DNA of 64,000 nucleotides from positions 5,704,001 to 5,768,000 of the forward strand of contig NZ_CP064703.1 of assembly GCF_023101085.1 (NCBI RefSeq). Reading direction: 5' to 3'. The notes beneath the pieces were generated by a model. The model was not told the origin of the DNA. It saw only the letters and a program-made list of their open reading frames with translations, and ran no database searches. The translations under genes were made by a program, and so were the position numbers. This stretch comes from Bradyrhizobium sp. 170 (GTDB lineage Bacteria; Pseudomonadota; Alphaproteobacteria; Rhizobiales; Xanthobacteraceae). Positions 1-9,421 of the stretch are shown piece after piece; position 1 is the stretch's first letter; every line of letters begins with the position of its first letter.

Positions 1-839
1 TTGGCCGCAGGCGCCTCCACAACGATTTCGTAGCGCTCCCGCAGCGAGGCATAAAGCTTCTGTTCCGCCTCAAGGCGGCGGCCGTTCGCCCACTCTCGGC
101 GGACGGCTGGCCTGATATCATCGAGCGGTGGCAGGCCTCCCGACACTCGTTCGCTGATAAAAACGAAATGCTGCCCAAAGCCCGAAGCAACCGGTCCCTG
201 CCAGCGGCCCTCTTCCATAGCGAGTATCCGTTTGGCAAACCTTTCACCAAACTGGTTCATTACCTTTGTGGCCGAGACGCCACGAAATTCCTCGCCAAGC
301 AGGAAGGGATCGCCGAGTGCCGTCGCATCTACAGTCGCGTCGGCGCTAGCCAGGATGCTCGCAACCTGTTTGCTATCGCTGTCGATGGTATTTTGGCGCC
401 GAGTAGCACTCAGGAAGACGTGACGGAATGTGAGATGGTCCTCGGCTCTGAAGCGCTCCGGATTGGCTGCGAGATAGGCCGCAAGCTGCTCATCATTCGG
501 CTCCGGTACGGACATGTCCTCGGCGAGAAATTCCATCTTCTGCCGCACGCGGCGTCGAATGACGGCGTCGTCACGGTCCAGTCCGGCCGCCCTGCCCTCG
601 CGGTAGAAAACCTCGTCGCGGATGTAGTCCTCAATCAGGTCCTGCAGTTCCTGCTCGCTCGGCGGCCGTCGCCACGTCCGCGCGAATCCGTCGCCGAGGT
701 TGGCGATCCGCGAGGCGGAAACAACGATTTTCTCGGGCGTGTCTGTCCCTGGCTTGCCGACGAGGCCGTGGAGCGCGAACAGCATCGCACCAAGCGCGAG
801 AAACTGGGGTAATGGCTCTCTCAGCAGCCGAGAAATCAA
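1..839 (-). CDS. Membrane-anchored peptidylprolyl isomerase (parvulin-like), cut by window edge
   Basis: About 279 codons are readable on the minus strand and run off the left edge without a stop. The N-terminus has a hydrophobic segment (FLALGAMLFALHGLVG, about residues 13-28). A charged SurA/PpiC-like region follows (DLIEDYIRDEVFYREG, then RQKMEFLAED). A parvulin-type C-terminal part contains FGERFAKRILAMEEGRW and GFGQHFVFISERV. The family is expected to assist folding of exported proteins at the periplasmic face. I chose TTG at 839 because it overlaps the stop of the upstream DUF3604 gene (TTGA) and keeps the LLREPLPQFLALG N-terminus I associate with this family; ATG 54 bp further in would delete it. 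The DUF3604-PPIase pair recurs in Bradyrhizobium, often followed by a HupE/UreJ gene (recollection). The activity is inferred from the family. Confidence 0.8.
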   Translation of the reverse strand, partial: MISRLLREPLPQFLALGAMLFALHGLVGKPGTDTPEKIVVSASRIANLGDGFARTWRRPPSEQELQDLIEDYIRDEVFYREGRAAGLDRDDAVIRRRVRQKMEFLAEDMSVPEPNDEQLAAYLAANPERFRAEDHLTFRHVFLSATRRQNTIDSDSKQVASILASADATVDATALGDPFLLGEEFRGVSATKVMNQFGERFAKRILAMEEGRWQGPVASGFGQHFVFISERVSGGLPPLDDIRPAVRREWANGRRLEAEQKLYASLRERYEIVVEAPAA

Positions 840-2791
840 GGCGTGTACCATATCGGCGAGGTATAAGCGCGTTCGGTAGTCGTCATCCTCACTTCCGCCG
901 GCATTTTGACACCGAAATATTTTGCGTCATAGGCCGTCCAGCGCGGCGTCGGAATTTCGATCACGCGCACATAGTAGAAGGCGCGCTGCGCCGGATCGAA
1001 GTCGGGATCCTTCCAAACCGTGATCATTTCGCCCGCGCCGATCGTGTTGGTCCATGTCGCGTTGGCGACATCGACCGTGCTGCCGACGGATGTCCTGCTG
1101 CGGCCGTCGGCATCGATTTTGCGGCCTCCGGATACCGCGACGTCGTAAACTCGCTCCTGCGTCTGGCCGTTCTTTCCGACCCAGCCCTTGATGACCTGGA
1201 TGCGGTCCAGATTGGCGCCAATCGGATCCTTCAAGGCGGCGACAAGGAATGAAGGCGACTTTCCGTTTGACGCGTTGCTCAAGTCTCCGCCCATCGGCAC
1301 GCCTTTGGTGTAGCCAACCCGCGCCGGCATGCGGTTGTTGGCGTCAGCGGCCTCGAAATCCCAGCCACCGAAGAAGCGAACGGCCATGCGCGGACCGGTG
1401 GTGGCATAGGTCTCGCGCCGCTTCATGGCGTCGAAAATCGCTTCGCGGTTATTTTCGGCGGCCCATACCGCAGCATAGCCGGACGCCGTCGTCTCCCAGC
1501 CCATGATGACGGCCTTGTCGGTCTTGACGAACGGATGCATCGCGCGATCGGCACTTGGTTCGGACGAAGATGTCTTGCCGAAGAAATTGTCCTCCTCGAC
1601 CGCCGCGAGCCCGGTATGCGTATCGGTACTGCCGACCAGGCCGAACTTGTAGGGATTTAAGCCAAGCTCGGCTTCCATCTTGAGGCCGTTCTTGAGTGCT
1701 GAACGGACATACTCGAATTCGAGCATCTCCGGCTTTTTTACCTCTGTCAGATCGAGGTTACCCTTGTCCCACCGTTCGTAGTTTGCAAATTCATCGTTGG
1801 GTGAAAGAAATGGATGGGTCTCACCATCGCCTTTCATTTGCGTGGCTTCGTAGAGCGGCTCCCAGCGAGTTCGGTTCTCCGCGTATTCGCGGTCAATGCG
1901 TTTCCCGTTGAACGACTCGATGATCGGAAACATCCGGCCGTTACTCAGATTGCCGTTGTGCGCCAGCGCAAGAATTTCAGCGCCGGTTTTCTCCTCGACC
2001 ATCGCCATCCATTTCCAGAGATCGCGAGGATTTGGACTGCCGAGCGGCGGCAGTGTGGTGAAAGGTTCGACGAGACTCGCCTTTGCTCCGTTGTCGCGCC
2101 AAATGATATTGCGATGAAGGTTGTTGCCGCCAGCGTTCGAGGTCCACTCATAGCCGATAAAAGCAGTGAAACGGCCCGGTTCATTGGCTTCTTCCGCCGC
2201 CTTTATCGTTTCGCGCCACGCGCTGCGATAGGCCGGCGTTCCCGGGGTGGGGAAGCCCTTGGGCATTTGCCCCTTGCCGAAGCTGGTAATGATATCGATA
2301 GCTGCCTGGGCACCCTTGCCGGAATTGATCTCGTCGTACCACTTCCGGCCCTGCGGGGTTGCCAGCAGTCCGGGATCGCCCCCGATCAGTTGCGGGAAAA
2401 AGCCCATGCCGTCCGAATGGTCCGTTACCACCATGAAATCGAGCGGTCGCGATAGTTTCGCGCGTTGTCCGCTCGAAGCGATAACTTCCTCGCCCCTGGC
2501 AAAGCGATAAGCGTCCTTTGGGCCGAGCCGAGCGCCGAACGCGCCCGCGTCCATCGAGTAGGAGGTGTGCGTGTGCGTGTCGCCGAAGTAGGGCCGTGTC
2601 GGGAAATTGCGCCCCGCATATGGCGAGTAAGGTGGCTTGGTGGGGAACGCCTTATCGGCTGTCTCTTTGTCGAGCGTGCCGATATCCGTGGTTTGATCTT
2701 CCGCAGCGACACTCGTTACAAACACGGTCGCGGCGCAAACGCCAGCCAGCGCCGCCCCGGAGAACAAACGAAACAGCATCGGCGCCCCCAT
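836..2791 (-). CDS. DUF3604 domain protein, exported PHP-like
   Basis: A 651-residue protein with an N-terminal signal peptide ending near VTSVAAED. The mature start matches DUF3604: PYFGDTHTHTSYSMDAG, then VVTDHSDGMG. These His/Asp clusters look like PHP-type metal ligands, so a metal-dependent hydrolase fold is plausible. Later segments such as LVGSTDTHTG and RRETYATTGPRM are also typical of the family. No substrate is established. The length is normal (about 600-700 residues). The downstream PPIase gene overlaps its stop codon, so the two are probably co-transcribed and translationally coupled; the isomerase may assist folding of this exported protein (inference). Confidence 0.9.
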   Translation of the reverse strand: MGAPMLFRLFSGAALAGVCAATVFVTSVAAEDQTTDIGTLDKETADKAFPTKPPYSPYAGRNFPTRPYFGDTHTHTSYSMDAGAFGARLGPKDAYRFARGEEVIASSGQRAKLSRPLDFMVVTDHSDGMGFFPQLIGGDPGLLATPQGRKWYDEINSGKGAQAAIDIITSFGKGQMPKGFPTPGTPAYRSAWRETIKAAEEANEPGRFTAFIGYEWTSNAGGNNLHRNIIWRDNGAKASLVEPFTTLPPLGSPNPRDLWKWMAMVEEKTGAEILALAHNGNLSNGRMFPIIESFNGKRIDREYAENRTRWEPLYEATQMKGDGETHPFLSPNDEFANYERWDKGNLDLTEVKKPEMLEFEYVRSALKNGLKMEAELGLNPYKFGLVGSTDTHTGLAAVEEDNFFGKTSSSEPSADRAMHPFVKTDKAVIMGWETTASGYAAVWAAENNREAIFDAMKRRETYATTGPRMAVRFFGGWDFEAADANNRMPARVGYTKGVPMGGDLSNASNGKSPSFLVAALKDPIGANLDRIQVIKGWVGKNGQTQERVYDVAVSGGRKIDADGRSRTSVGSTVDVANATWTNTIGAGEMITVWKDPDFDPAQRAFYYVRVIEIPTPRWTAYDAKYFGVKMPAEVRMTTTERAYTSPIWYTP

Positions 2792-3128
2792 GATCTCGAT
2801 GAGTTATCTCGTCAGGGACATCCGGTCGGGCATTATTCGGCCAAGGCTGTCGGAGTCAGTGATGTCCTCAACAAATTTTGACCTAACGCGATGGTAGGCT
2901 TTCTCCAAACCGCTTGGAAGCCCGCAATGCCAAATCAGTTAGGGCAGCCAAGCTGCCGCTTATTCGCCGCGGCGATTTCTCCAGGTTAGTTTCTCATAGT
3001 CCTCCGCGCACATAGACTGTAGCTTCGGCAAAGGTGCGAAGTTGTGCACTGTCGGGATGTGCGGATGCAGGCCGCAAAAATGGAGGCCATCCATGAAACG
3101 GACGACGAGATATCTCGAAGGACGCCAA

Positions 3129-3386
3129 ATGAAGCTTTCGATCACGTTGTCGGCGCTGCTGGTAGCTGGGTTCGTGGCCGCAAGTACCGAACAGGCCAGT
3201 GCCGTCGTTTACTGCCAATACGTTTCGTATCCTGCCGGGTGCATTGTAAGGCCCGGCGTGGTGCTGCGGCCGCGGCCGGTCGCGCGAGCCGTGGTGACCC
3301 CTGGCGTCGGCGCCGTAGGTGTTGGAGTCCGGCGTGGAACACCGATGAATCGTGGCGGCCCCGTCAATCGAGTCGGCAGGCGCTGA
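3129..3386 (+). CDS. Small secreted protein, unknown function
   Basis: An 85-residue protein with a clear signal peptide (MKLSITLSALLVAGFVAAS, cleavage probably after EQASA). The mature part is rich in Val, Pro, Arg and Gly and has two cysteines (YCQYVSYPAGCIVRPG), followed by VVLRPRPVARAVV and a basic Gly/Asn/Arg tail. I chose ATG 3129 because GAAGGA (3117-3122) sits six bases upstream; longer readings back to 3042 add residues with no signal-peptide character. It resembles short exported hypothetical proteins common in Bradyrhizobium. No function can be assigned. It stands alone between the DUF3604 and IclR genes. Confidence 0.7.
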   Translation: MKLSITLSALLVAGFVAASTEQASAVVYCQYVSYPAGCIVRPGVVLRPRPVARAVVTPGVGAVGVGVRRGTPMNRGGPVNRVGRR

Positions 3387-3413
3387 CAGCGCTCGGTCTG
3401 AGACCGACGCTCT

Positions 3414-4265
3414 TCACGTGAGCGGTTTCGCCCCCGGCATCACGCCACCGAGCGCGACCGTCAGCTCGGCCGCAACGTCGCGCACGATTTTTCCGAGTTC
3501 GGGCACGCGCTCTTCGGTAACGCGCGTGGTCATGCCGGAGACAGAAATCGCCGCCAGCGGCTCGCTGCAGTCGCTGTAGACGACGGCGGCAACACAGCGC
3601 AGCCCCATGCGCGCCTCCTCATCGTCGACCGCATAGCCCTGGCGTCGGATCACCTCGAGCTCCCGGAACAGCTCGCCCGGCCGCACGATCGACTTCTCCG
3701 TCAGGCGCGGCATGCCCTGGCGGCAAATGATCGCGTTGACGTCAGCATCGGAATACGTGGCGAGCACGGCCTTGCCGACCCCGGAAGCGACCATGGCGAC
3801 GCGGCCGCCGACCTTGGTCAGCGAGCGCATGATCTCGCGGCTTTCCATGCGGGTCAGCACGATGATGGATTCGTCGTCGACCACGGCAAGATTGGCGGTT
3901 TCGCGGGTCAGGTCGCGCAGCTTGCGCAAATACGGCATCGCCTGCGCCGTAAAATTGCGGCGGCGGGTGAAGGTCGCGCCGACCGCAAAGCTTTGCGCGC
4001 CGACATGCCATTTCGATTCGGTACGGTCGAACTGAACGAAGCGGCGCTTCTCCAGCGTCGCCAGCAGGCGGTGCACGGTCGAGGTCGACAACCCCGTGCG
4101 AACGGCGAGATCGGTCAACCGATATCCCTCGTCGTCTTCGGCCAGCACTTCGATGATGGAGAGCGCGCGGTCGACCGACTGGACGCCGCCATCCCTGGTA
4201 TCGGAATCATTGTCGGCGCCGGATTTCGGCTCGACCGGTTTGCGCCGGATCACGTTTCGCTTCAT
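3414..4265 (-). CDS. IclR family transcriptional regulator
   Basis: A 283-residue IclR protein. The winged HTH lies at about residues 28-90 (LTDLAVRTGLSTSTVHRLLATLEKRRFVQFD) and the effector-binding domain follows (about 105-275), with GVGKAVLATYSDADV, DDEEARMGLRCVAAVV and AAISVSGMTTRV. The first 25 residues are a basic, unstructured extension. It lies downstream of the acyl-CoA ligase in the same direction, but a strong terminator at 4339-4374 separates them, so it is probably transcribed from its own promoter. Its target is unknown; the ligase or other oxalate genes are possible by position only. Confidence 0.93.
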   Translation of the reverse strand: MKRNVIRRKPVEPKSGADNDSDTRDGGVQSVDRALSIIEVLAEDDEGYRLTDLAVRTGLSTSTVHRLLATLEKRRFVQFDRTESKWHVGAQSFAVGATFTRRRNFTAQAMPYLRKLRDLTRETANLAVVDDESIIVLTRMESREIMRSLTKVGGRVAMVASGVGKAVLATYSDADVNAIICRQGMPRLTEKSIVRPGELFRELEVIRRQGYAVDDEEARMGLRCVAAVVYSDCSEPLAAISVSGMTTRVTEERVPELGKIVRDVAAELTVALGGVMPGAKPLT

Positions 4266-4338
4266 CGCGACCTGCCTCTATCGGGTATCAGACCGTGAGC
4301 CGCTGAATTCCTGGCAATTTCGCTTCTTGTCGAGCGTC

Positions 4339-4374
4339 AAAAGAAAATGCCGCTTCGGCGAACCGAAGCGGCAT
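4339..4374 (-). terminator. Rho-independent terminator of the acyl-CoA ligase gene
   Basis: A perfect 12-bp stem (ATGCCGCTTCGG at 4347-4358 with its complement at 4363-4374) and a 4-base loop. On the minus strand it is followed by TTTTCTTTT. It begins 13 bases after the ligase stop at 4387. Confidence 0.9.
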
Positions 4375-4386
4375 CGATCGTCCAGC

Positions 4387-6552
4387 TCAGAGCAGGCCCG
4401 CGCCGCGCGCCCACTTGTACTTGGCGCCCAGCACCTCGACCGGCAGTTCGGTCGAATAGGCATAGGCCGGGATGCCGTTCTGGTAGAGATATTCGGCGGC
4501 CTCCTCGACCTCGACGTCGCCGGCGAGCGAGGCGACGATCGGCTTCACAAAACCCTTCGCCTCCATCTCCTTCTTCACCTCGACCATGTTGCGGGCGAAC
4601 ACCATCGGCGGCGTGACGATGGTGTGCCAGTAGCCGAGGATCAGCGAATGGATCCGCTCGTCCGACAGGCCGAGCTTCACGGTGTTGACGTAGGTGATCG
4701 GCGGCTCGCCGCCGGTGATGTCAACCGGATTTCCGGCCGCGCCGAACGGCGGGATGAATTTTCGGAACGCGGCGTCAAGATCCGGCGGCATCGTCATCAG
4801 CGACAGGCCGTTGTCGACCACCGAGTCCGAAAGCAGCACGCCGGAGCCGCCCGCACCGGTGATGATCAGGATGTTCTCGCCCTTCGGCGTCGGCAGCACC
4901 GGCACGCCGCGCGCGAATTCGAGCAATTGCCTTAAAGACCGGGCGCGGATCACGCCCGACTGGGCGAATACGTCCTCATAGATCTTGTCGTTGCCGGCGA
5001 GCGCGCCGGTGTGCGACGAGGCCGCCTTCGCGCCCGCGGAAGTGCGGCCCGCCTTCAGCACCACCACCGGCTTCTTCTTGGAGACGCGCTTGGCGGCCTC
5101 CGCGAAGGCGCGGCCGTCCTTCAAGTCTTCGCAATGCTGCGCGATGATCGCGGTGTTCGGATCCTGCTCGAAGAAGGCGAGCAGATCGTCCTCGTCGATG
5201 TCGGACTTGTTGCCGAGGCCGACGATCGCGGAGACGCCCATCTTGGCCGAGCGCGAGAAGCCGATGATCGCCATGCCGATGCCGCCGGACTGCGACGACA
5301 GCGCCGCCGAACCCTTGACGTCATAGGCGGTGCAGAACGTGGCGCAGAGATTGGCAGGCGTATAATAGAAGCCGTAGATGTTCGGCCCCATCAGGCGGAT
5401 GTTGTACTTCTTGCCGACTTCGACGATTTCAGCCTGCAATTCGGGTGCGCCTGCTTCGGCAAAGCCCGACGGAATCAGAACGGCGCCTGGAATTTTCTTT
5501 TCGCCGCATTCAGCCAGCGCACCGGCAACGAACTTCGCGGGGATCGCAAACACCGCCGTGTCGATCACGCCGGGCACGTCCTTGACGCTCTTGTAGGCCT
5601 TGTAGCCCAGGATCTCGGCGGCCTTCGGGTGGATCGGATAGATCTCGCCCTTGTAGCCGCCGTTGATGAGATTCTTCATCACGGAGTTGCCGATCTTGCC
5701 GTCCTCGGCGGAGGCGCCGATCACGGCCACGCCCACCGGCTGCATGATGCGGTTCATCGCCGCTACGATTTCATCGGTCGGGCGCGGCGCCGGGCGCGGC
5801 TTGTAGTCGAAATCGACGACGATGCGCACGTCGGCGGCGATCGCATCCTTCTTGGTGGCGAACACCGGATTGAGATCGAGTTCGACGATTTCGGGGAAGT
5901 CGCTGACGAGCTGCGACACCTTGACGATGATGTCGGCCAGCGCCTCGCGAGAGACCGGATCGCCGCCGCGCACGCCCTTCAGCATGTCATGGGCCTGGAT
6001 GCCGTCGAGCATCGACAGGGCGTCGTCCTTGGTCGCGGGCGCGAGGCGGAAGGTGATGTCCTTGAGAATCTCGACCAGCACGCCGCCGAGACCGAACGCC
6101 ACCAGCTTGCCGAACGAGCCGTCTGTAATGGAGCCGACAATGACCTCGGTGCCGCCGGCCAGCATCTGCTGAACCTGGATGCCCTCGATCTTGGCGTCGG
6201 CCTTATATTTCTTGGCGTTGGCGAGAATGGTCTCGTAGGTCTTTTCTGCATCGGCCGCGGTCTTGACGCCAACCACGACGCCGCCGGCTTCGGTCTTGTG
6301 GAGGATGTCCGGCGAGACGATCTTCATCACCACCGGGAAGCCCATGCCCGTGGCCAGCTTGGCCGCCTCGGCGGCAGACTTCGCCACGCCTTCCTTCGGA
6401 ACCGGGATGCCGTAGGCGTCGCACACCACCTTGCCTTCCGGCGCGGTGAGGCTGGTGCGCTTCTCGGCTTTCACTGCATCGAGCACCTGGCGGACGGCCT
6501 GGTGGGCGCTGGGCTCGGCGACTTTGCGGGCCGCATCTGCAGAATTTGACAT
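4387..6552 (-). CDS. NDP-forming acyl-CoA synthetase (acetate-CoA ligase family)
   Basis: A 721-residue protein in beta-alpha fusion order. An ATP-grasp domain occupies about residues 20-235 (GFPVVMKIVSPDILHKTEAGG; LVAFGLGGVLVEILKD). A CoA-binding Rossmann domain spans about 260-395 (VAVIGASAEDGKIGNSV, LIPSGFAEAG). A succinyl-CoA-synthetase-like part spans about 400-690 (SQSGGIGMA). His514 in SSHTGALAG is the expected phosphohistidine. The family makes an acyl-CoA and NDP+Pi from acid, CoA and NTP, or the reverse. Its place facing the GntR-oxc-frc operon, with an operator in its promoter, suggests it activates oxalate or handles formyl-CoA or another product of the pathway (inference). A long antisense open frame over it is a codon-bias shadow. 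Confidence 0.9.
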   Translation of the reverse strand: MSNSADAARKVAEPSAHQAVRQVLDAVKAEKRTSLTAPEGKVVCDAYGIPVPKEGVAKSAAEAAKLATGMGFPVVMKIVSPDILHKTEAGGVVVGVKTAADAEKTYETILANAKKYKADAKIEGIQVQQMLAGGTEVIVGSITDGSFGKLVAFGLGGVLVEILKDITFRLAPATKDDALSMLDGIQAHDMLKGVRGGDPVSREALADIIVKVSQLVSDFPEIVELDLNPVFATKKDAIAADVRIVVDFDYKPRPAPRPTDEIVAAMNRIMQPVGVAVIGASAEDGKIGNSVMKNLINGGYKGEIYPIHPKAAEILGYKAYKSVKDVPGVIDTAVFAIPAKFVAGALAECGEKKIPGAVLIPSGFAEAGAPELQAEIVEVGKKYNIRLMGPNIYGFYYTPANLCATFCTAYDVKGSAALSSQSGGIGMAIIGFSRSAKMGVSAIVGLGNKSDIDEDDLLAFFEQDPNTAIIAQHCEDLKDGRAFAEAAKRVSKKKPVVVLKAGRTSAGAKAASSHTGALAGNDKIYEDVFAQSGVIRARSLRQLLEFARGVPVLPTPKGENILIITGAGGSGVLLSDSVVDNGLSLMTMPPDLDAAFRKFIPPFGAAGNPVDITGGEPPITYVNTVKLGLSDERIHSLILGYWHTIVTPPMVFARNMVEVKKEMEAKGFVKPIVASLAGDVEVEEAAEYLYQNGIPAYAYSTELPVEVLGAKYKWARGAGLL

Positions 6553-6577
6553 TGGCTTCCTCCTGGGGCTAATTTTA

Positions 6578-6594
6578 TGGCATTTGGTATGCCA
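6578..6594. promoter_or_regulatory. Operator copy 1, ligase side of the divergent promoter
   Basis: TGGCATTTGGTATGCCA is a perfect inverted repeat (TGGCAT-N5-ATGCCA), centred 33 bp from the ligase start. On the minus strand TTGACA (6610-6605) lies 10 bp before it. It matches copy 2 at 15 or more of 17 positions. It is a probable binding site for the adjacent GntR protein. Confidence 0.75.
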
Positions 6595-6649
6595 GAGATC
6601 AGATTGTCAAGTCAAAGTATCGCGCAGAAACATCGAAAACATAGGCATC

Positions 6650-6675
6650 TTGACATACTGGTATTTGGTATGCCA
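6650..6675 (+). promoter_or_regulatory. -35 hexamer plus operator copy 2, GntR-oxc-frc promoter
   Basis: TTGACA (6650-6655) is followed three bases later by the operator TGGTATTTGGTATGCCA (6659-6675). The operator therefore occupies the -35/-10 spacer, a layout that fits repression. It lies about 60 bp before the GntR start, so autoregulation is likely. Confidence 0.75.
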
Positions 6676-6735
6676 AAAATATTCGAGCATTTCTTCTGCT
6701 AAGAAGACGTCTCCAAAACAGGGAGGAGACGAGTC

Positions 6736-7467
6736 GTGCCCGAACGAAAACAAACCAAGGCGCCGCCTGTCATGGCTGAGGCAGATATTGCAATCGTCCG
6801 GATTGCTCCCGAGACGAGCTTCAAGAACAAGGCCTATGAGGCCTTGAAGGAAGCTATTCTCAAGATGGACATCTACGCGACGCCCGAGCAGGTGATGCTC
6901 GACGAACGCGCGTTGTCCGAACGCCTCGGCGTCAGCCGCACCCCTATTCGCGAAGCCATCGCGATGCTGGAACAGGATGGCTTCGTCAAAACCGTGCCGC
7001 GTCGCGGCATCGTGGTGGTCCGCCGCACCAAGACCGAGATCGTGGACATGATCCGTGCCTGGGCCGCGCTTGAGAGCATGGCCGCGCGCCTGATCACGAC
7101 CACCGCGCGCAAGAAGGACATCACGGCGCTGCGCGATTTCTTCAAGGATTTTGGCAAGGATCGCCTGCCGCAGGATCATGTCGAGGAATACTCCAAGGCC
7201 AATATCGCGTTCCATCAGGCGCTGATCTCGCTTTCGGAATCGCCGGTGCTGGTCGACATGACCAACGATATCCTGCTGCACGTGCGCGGCTACCGGCAAC
7301 TGACCATCGGCCGGAAGGATCGCACCGCGACCTCCCTGCCCGAGCATCTGGCGATCATCGAGGCGCTGGAAGCACGCGACACCGAACTCGCCGAGAAACG
7401 CGCACGCGACCACACGCTGGGCCTTGCCGCCTACGTCGAGGCGCACGGCCAGGAACTATTTACCTAG
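6736..7467 (+). CDS. GntR/FCD family regulator, probable oxalate regulon controller
   Basis: A 243-residue FadR-subfamily regulator. The wHTH lies at about residues 35-95 with the recognition region LSERLGVSRTPIREAIAMLEQ at 60-80. The FCD ligand domain spans about 105-235 and contains the usual metal/effector histidines (NIAFHQALI, PEHLAIIEAL, RARDHT). GTG 6736 is the preferred start because the purine-rich AGGGAGGAG lies 7-8 bases upstream; ATG 6772 is an alternative. It is divergent from the ligase and 66 bp ahead of oxc in the same direction. FCD regulators are usually released from DNA by an acid or acyl-CoA ligand. The repeated operator around this gene and at other oxalate genes makes it the natural candidate regulator. 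Confidence 0.93.
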   Translation: MPERKQTKAPPVMAEADIAIVRIAPETSFKNKAYEALKEAILKMDIYATPEQVMLDERALSERLGVSRTPIREAIAMLEQDGFVKTVPRRGIVVVRRTKTEIVDMIRAWAALESMAARLITTTARKKDITALRDFFKDFGKDRLPQDHVEEYSKANIAFHQALISLSESPVLVDMTNDILLHVRGYRQLTIGRKDRTATSLPEHLAIIEALEARDTELAEKRARDHTLGLAAYVEAHGQELFT

Positions 7468-7533
7468 ACGCAACTTCGCACCAGAAGACGACGAAAAATC
7501 GTCCGAACCAAAACGATCAGGGAGATGAAGCCC

Positions 7534-9264
7534 ATGCTGAATACCGCGACCAAGTCCGAAGCACCGGGCACCGAGCAAGAGCTGACGGATGGCTTTCATC
7601 TCGTCATCGATGCGCTCAAGCTCAACGGCATCAACACCATCTATGGTGTGCCGGGCATCCCGATCACGGACCTCGGCCGCATGATGCAGGCCGAGGGCAT
7701 TCGCGTGCTCTCGTTCCGCCACGAGCAGAATGCCGGCTACGCCGCTTCCATTGCCGGCTACCTGACCAAGAAACCGGGCGTCTGCCTCACCGTTTCGGCG
7801 CCCGGCTTTCTCAACGGCCTCACGGCGCTGGCCCACGCCACCACCAACTGCTTCCCGATGATCCTGATTTCGGGCTCCTCCGAACGCGAGATCGTCGACC
7901 TGCAGCAGGGCGACTATGAAGAAATGGACCAGCTCGCGATCGCCAAGCCGCTCTGCAAGGCCGCCTTCCGCGTCCTGCACGCCGCCGACATCGGCATTGG
8001 CCTGGCGCGCGCGATCCGTGCCGCCGTCTCGGGCCGCCCGGGCGGCGTTTATCTCGACCTGCCCGCAAAACTTTTCGGTCAGGTGATCGACGCGGCTGCG
8101 GGCGCGAAGTCGCTGGTAAAGGTGATCGACGCAGCACCCGCCCAGATCCCTGCCCCGTCAGCCGTCAAGCGCGCGCTCGACGTGCTCAAGGGTGCGAAAC
8201 GCCCCCTCATCATTCTCGGCAAGGGTGCGGCCTATGCGCAGGCCGACGACGAGATCCGCGCCTTCGTCGAAAAGACCGGCGCCCCGTTCCTGCAGATGAG
8301 CATGGCCAAGGGCCTCTTGCCCGACACGCATGCGCAGTCGGCGGGTGCGGCGCGCTCGACCGTGCTGAAGGATGCCGACGTCGTCATGCTGATCGGCGCC
8401 CGCCTCAACTGGCTGCTGTCGCACGGCAAGGGCAAGACCTGGGGCGACGCCCCGAAGAAATTCATCCAGATCGATATCGAGCCGAAGGAAATGGATTCCA
8501 ACGTCGAGATCGTGGCCCCCGTGGTCGGCGATGTCGGCTCCTGCGTCTCCGCGCTGCTCGAGGGCATGGGCGGCAACTGGTCCGCCGCGCCGGCCGACTG
8601 GGTCAATACCGTCAACAAGAAGCGTGACGACAACGTCGCCAAGATGGCGCCGAAGCTGATGAGCAACGCCTCGCCGATGGATTATCACGGCGCGCTCGGC
8701 GCACTGCGCACCATCATCAAGGAGCGGCCCGACGCCATCCTCGTCAACGAAGGCGCCAACACGCTCGACCTCGCCCGCGGCGTCATCGACATGTACAAGC
8801 CGCGCAAGCGTCTCGACGTCGGCACCTGGGGCGTGATGGGCATCGGCATGGGCTATTCGATCGCAGCCGCCGTCGAAACCGGCAAGCCGGTGCTGGCGAT
8901 CGAGGGCGACTCGGCCTTCGGCTTCTCCGGCATGGAGATCGAGACCATCTGCCGCTACCAGCTTCCGGTCTGCATCGTCATCTTCAACAATGACGGCATC
9001 TATCGCGGCACCGACGTCAATTCGGGCGGCTCGGATCCGGCGACGACGGTATTCGTCAAGGGCTCGCGCTACGACAAGATGATGGAAGCCTTCGGCGGCG
9101 TCGGCATCAACGCCACTTCGCCCGACGAATTGAAGCGCGCCGTCAACGCCGCGATGGATTCCGGCAAGCCGACACTCATCAACGCGGTGATCGATCCGGC
9201 AGCCGGTTCCGAAAGCGGCCGCATCGGCAACCTCAATCCGCAGAGCGTTTTGAAGAAGAAGTAA
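7534..9264 (+). CDS. oxc: Oxalyl-CoA decarboxylase
   Basis: A 576-residue thiamine-diphosphate enzyme that converts oxalyl-CoA to formyl-CoA and CO2 in the cytoplasm. The N-terminal PYR domain carries the catalytic Glu64 in [12 protein letters not shown] central regulatory domain contains [15 protein letters not shown]. The C-terminal PP domain has the ThDP/Mg motif GDS at 458-460 running to FNNDG (484-488). The length matches characterised enzymes (about 565-570). ATG 7534 is chosen over ATG 7525 because AGGGAG (7519-7524) directly abuts 7525 but is well spaced from 7534. It follows the GntR gene by 66 bp, with frc next, and they probably form one operon. Confidence 0.97.
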   Translation: MLNTATKSEAPGTEQELTDGFHLVIDALKLNGINTIYGVPGIPITDLGRMMQAEGIRVLSFRHEQNAGYAASIAGYLTKKPGVCLTVSAPGFLNGLTALAHATTNCFPMILISGSSEREIVDLQQGDYEEMDQLAIAKPLCKAAFRVLHAADIGIGLARAIRAAVSGRPGGVYLDLPAKLFGQVIDAAAGAKSLVKVIDAAPAQIPAPSAVKRALDVLKGAKRPLIILGKGAAYAQADDEIRAFVEKTGAPFLQMSMAKGLLPDTHAQSAGAARSTVLKDADVVMLIGARLNWLLSHGKGKTWGDAPKKFIQIDIEPKEMDSNVEIVAPVVGDVGSCVSALLEGMGGNWSAAPADWVNTVNKKRDDNVAKMAPKLMSNASPMDYHGALGALRTIIKERPDAILVNEGANTLDLARGVIDMYKPRKRLDVGTWGVMGIGMGYSIAAAVETGKPVLAIEGDSAFGFSGMEIETICRYQLPVCIVIFNNDGIYRGTDVNSGGSDPATTVFVKGSRYDKMMEAFGGVGINATSPDELKRAVNAAMDSGKPTLINAVIDPAAGSESGRIGNLNPQSVLKKK

Positions 9265-9280
9265 ACAGATCAACCCATCG

Positions 9281-9396
9281 GCGTCATTCCCCGCGCAGGC
9301 GAGGAATCCAGTACCCCCGAACTATCGCGTGACGAAGGCTGTGCCCGACTGAACCGACGGTGATTACTGGATGCCCGCCTTCGCGGGCATGACGGC
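9281..9396. repeat. Palindromic intergenic repeat between oxc and frc
   Basis: The ends are inverted copies: GTCATTCCCCGCGCAGGC... at the left pairs with ...GCCTTCGCGGGCATGAC at the right, with AATCCAGTA facing TACTGGAT inside. This is a well-known dispersed palindrome type in Bradyrhizobium. It could fold in the oxc-frc message and adjust relative expression. Confidence 0.8.
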
Positions 9397-9421
9397 AACA
9401 GATAGTAAGAGGAGAGAACAT

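Noticed and set aside
5011..6549. Long plus-strand open frame opposite the acyl-CoA ligase
   Set aside because: It has no family motif; its His/Arg/Asp-rich translation is the usual antisense product of high-GC codon bias. The ligase has all catalytic blocks on the other strand.
8158..9273. Long minus-strand open frame opposite oxc
   Set aside because: Composition is typical of a codon-bias shadow, with no ribosome site, and oxc is unambiguous on the plus strand.
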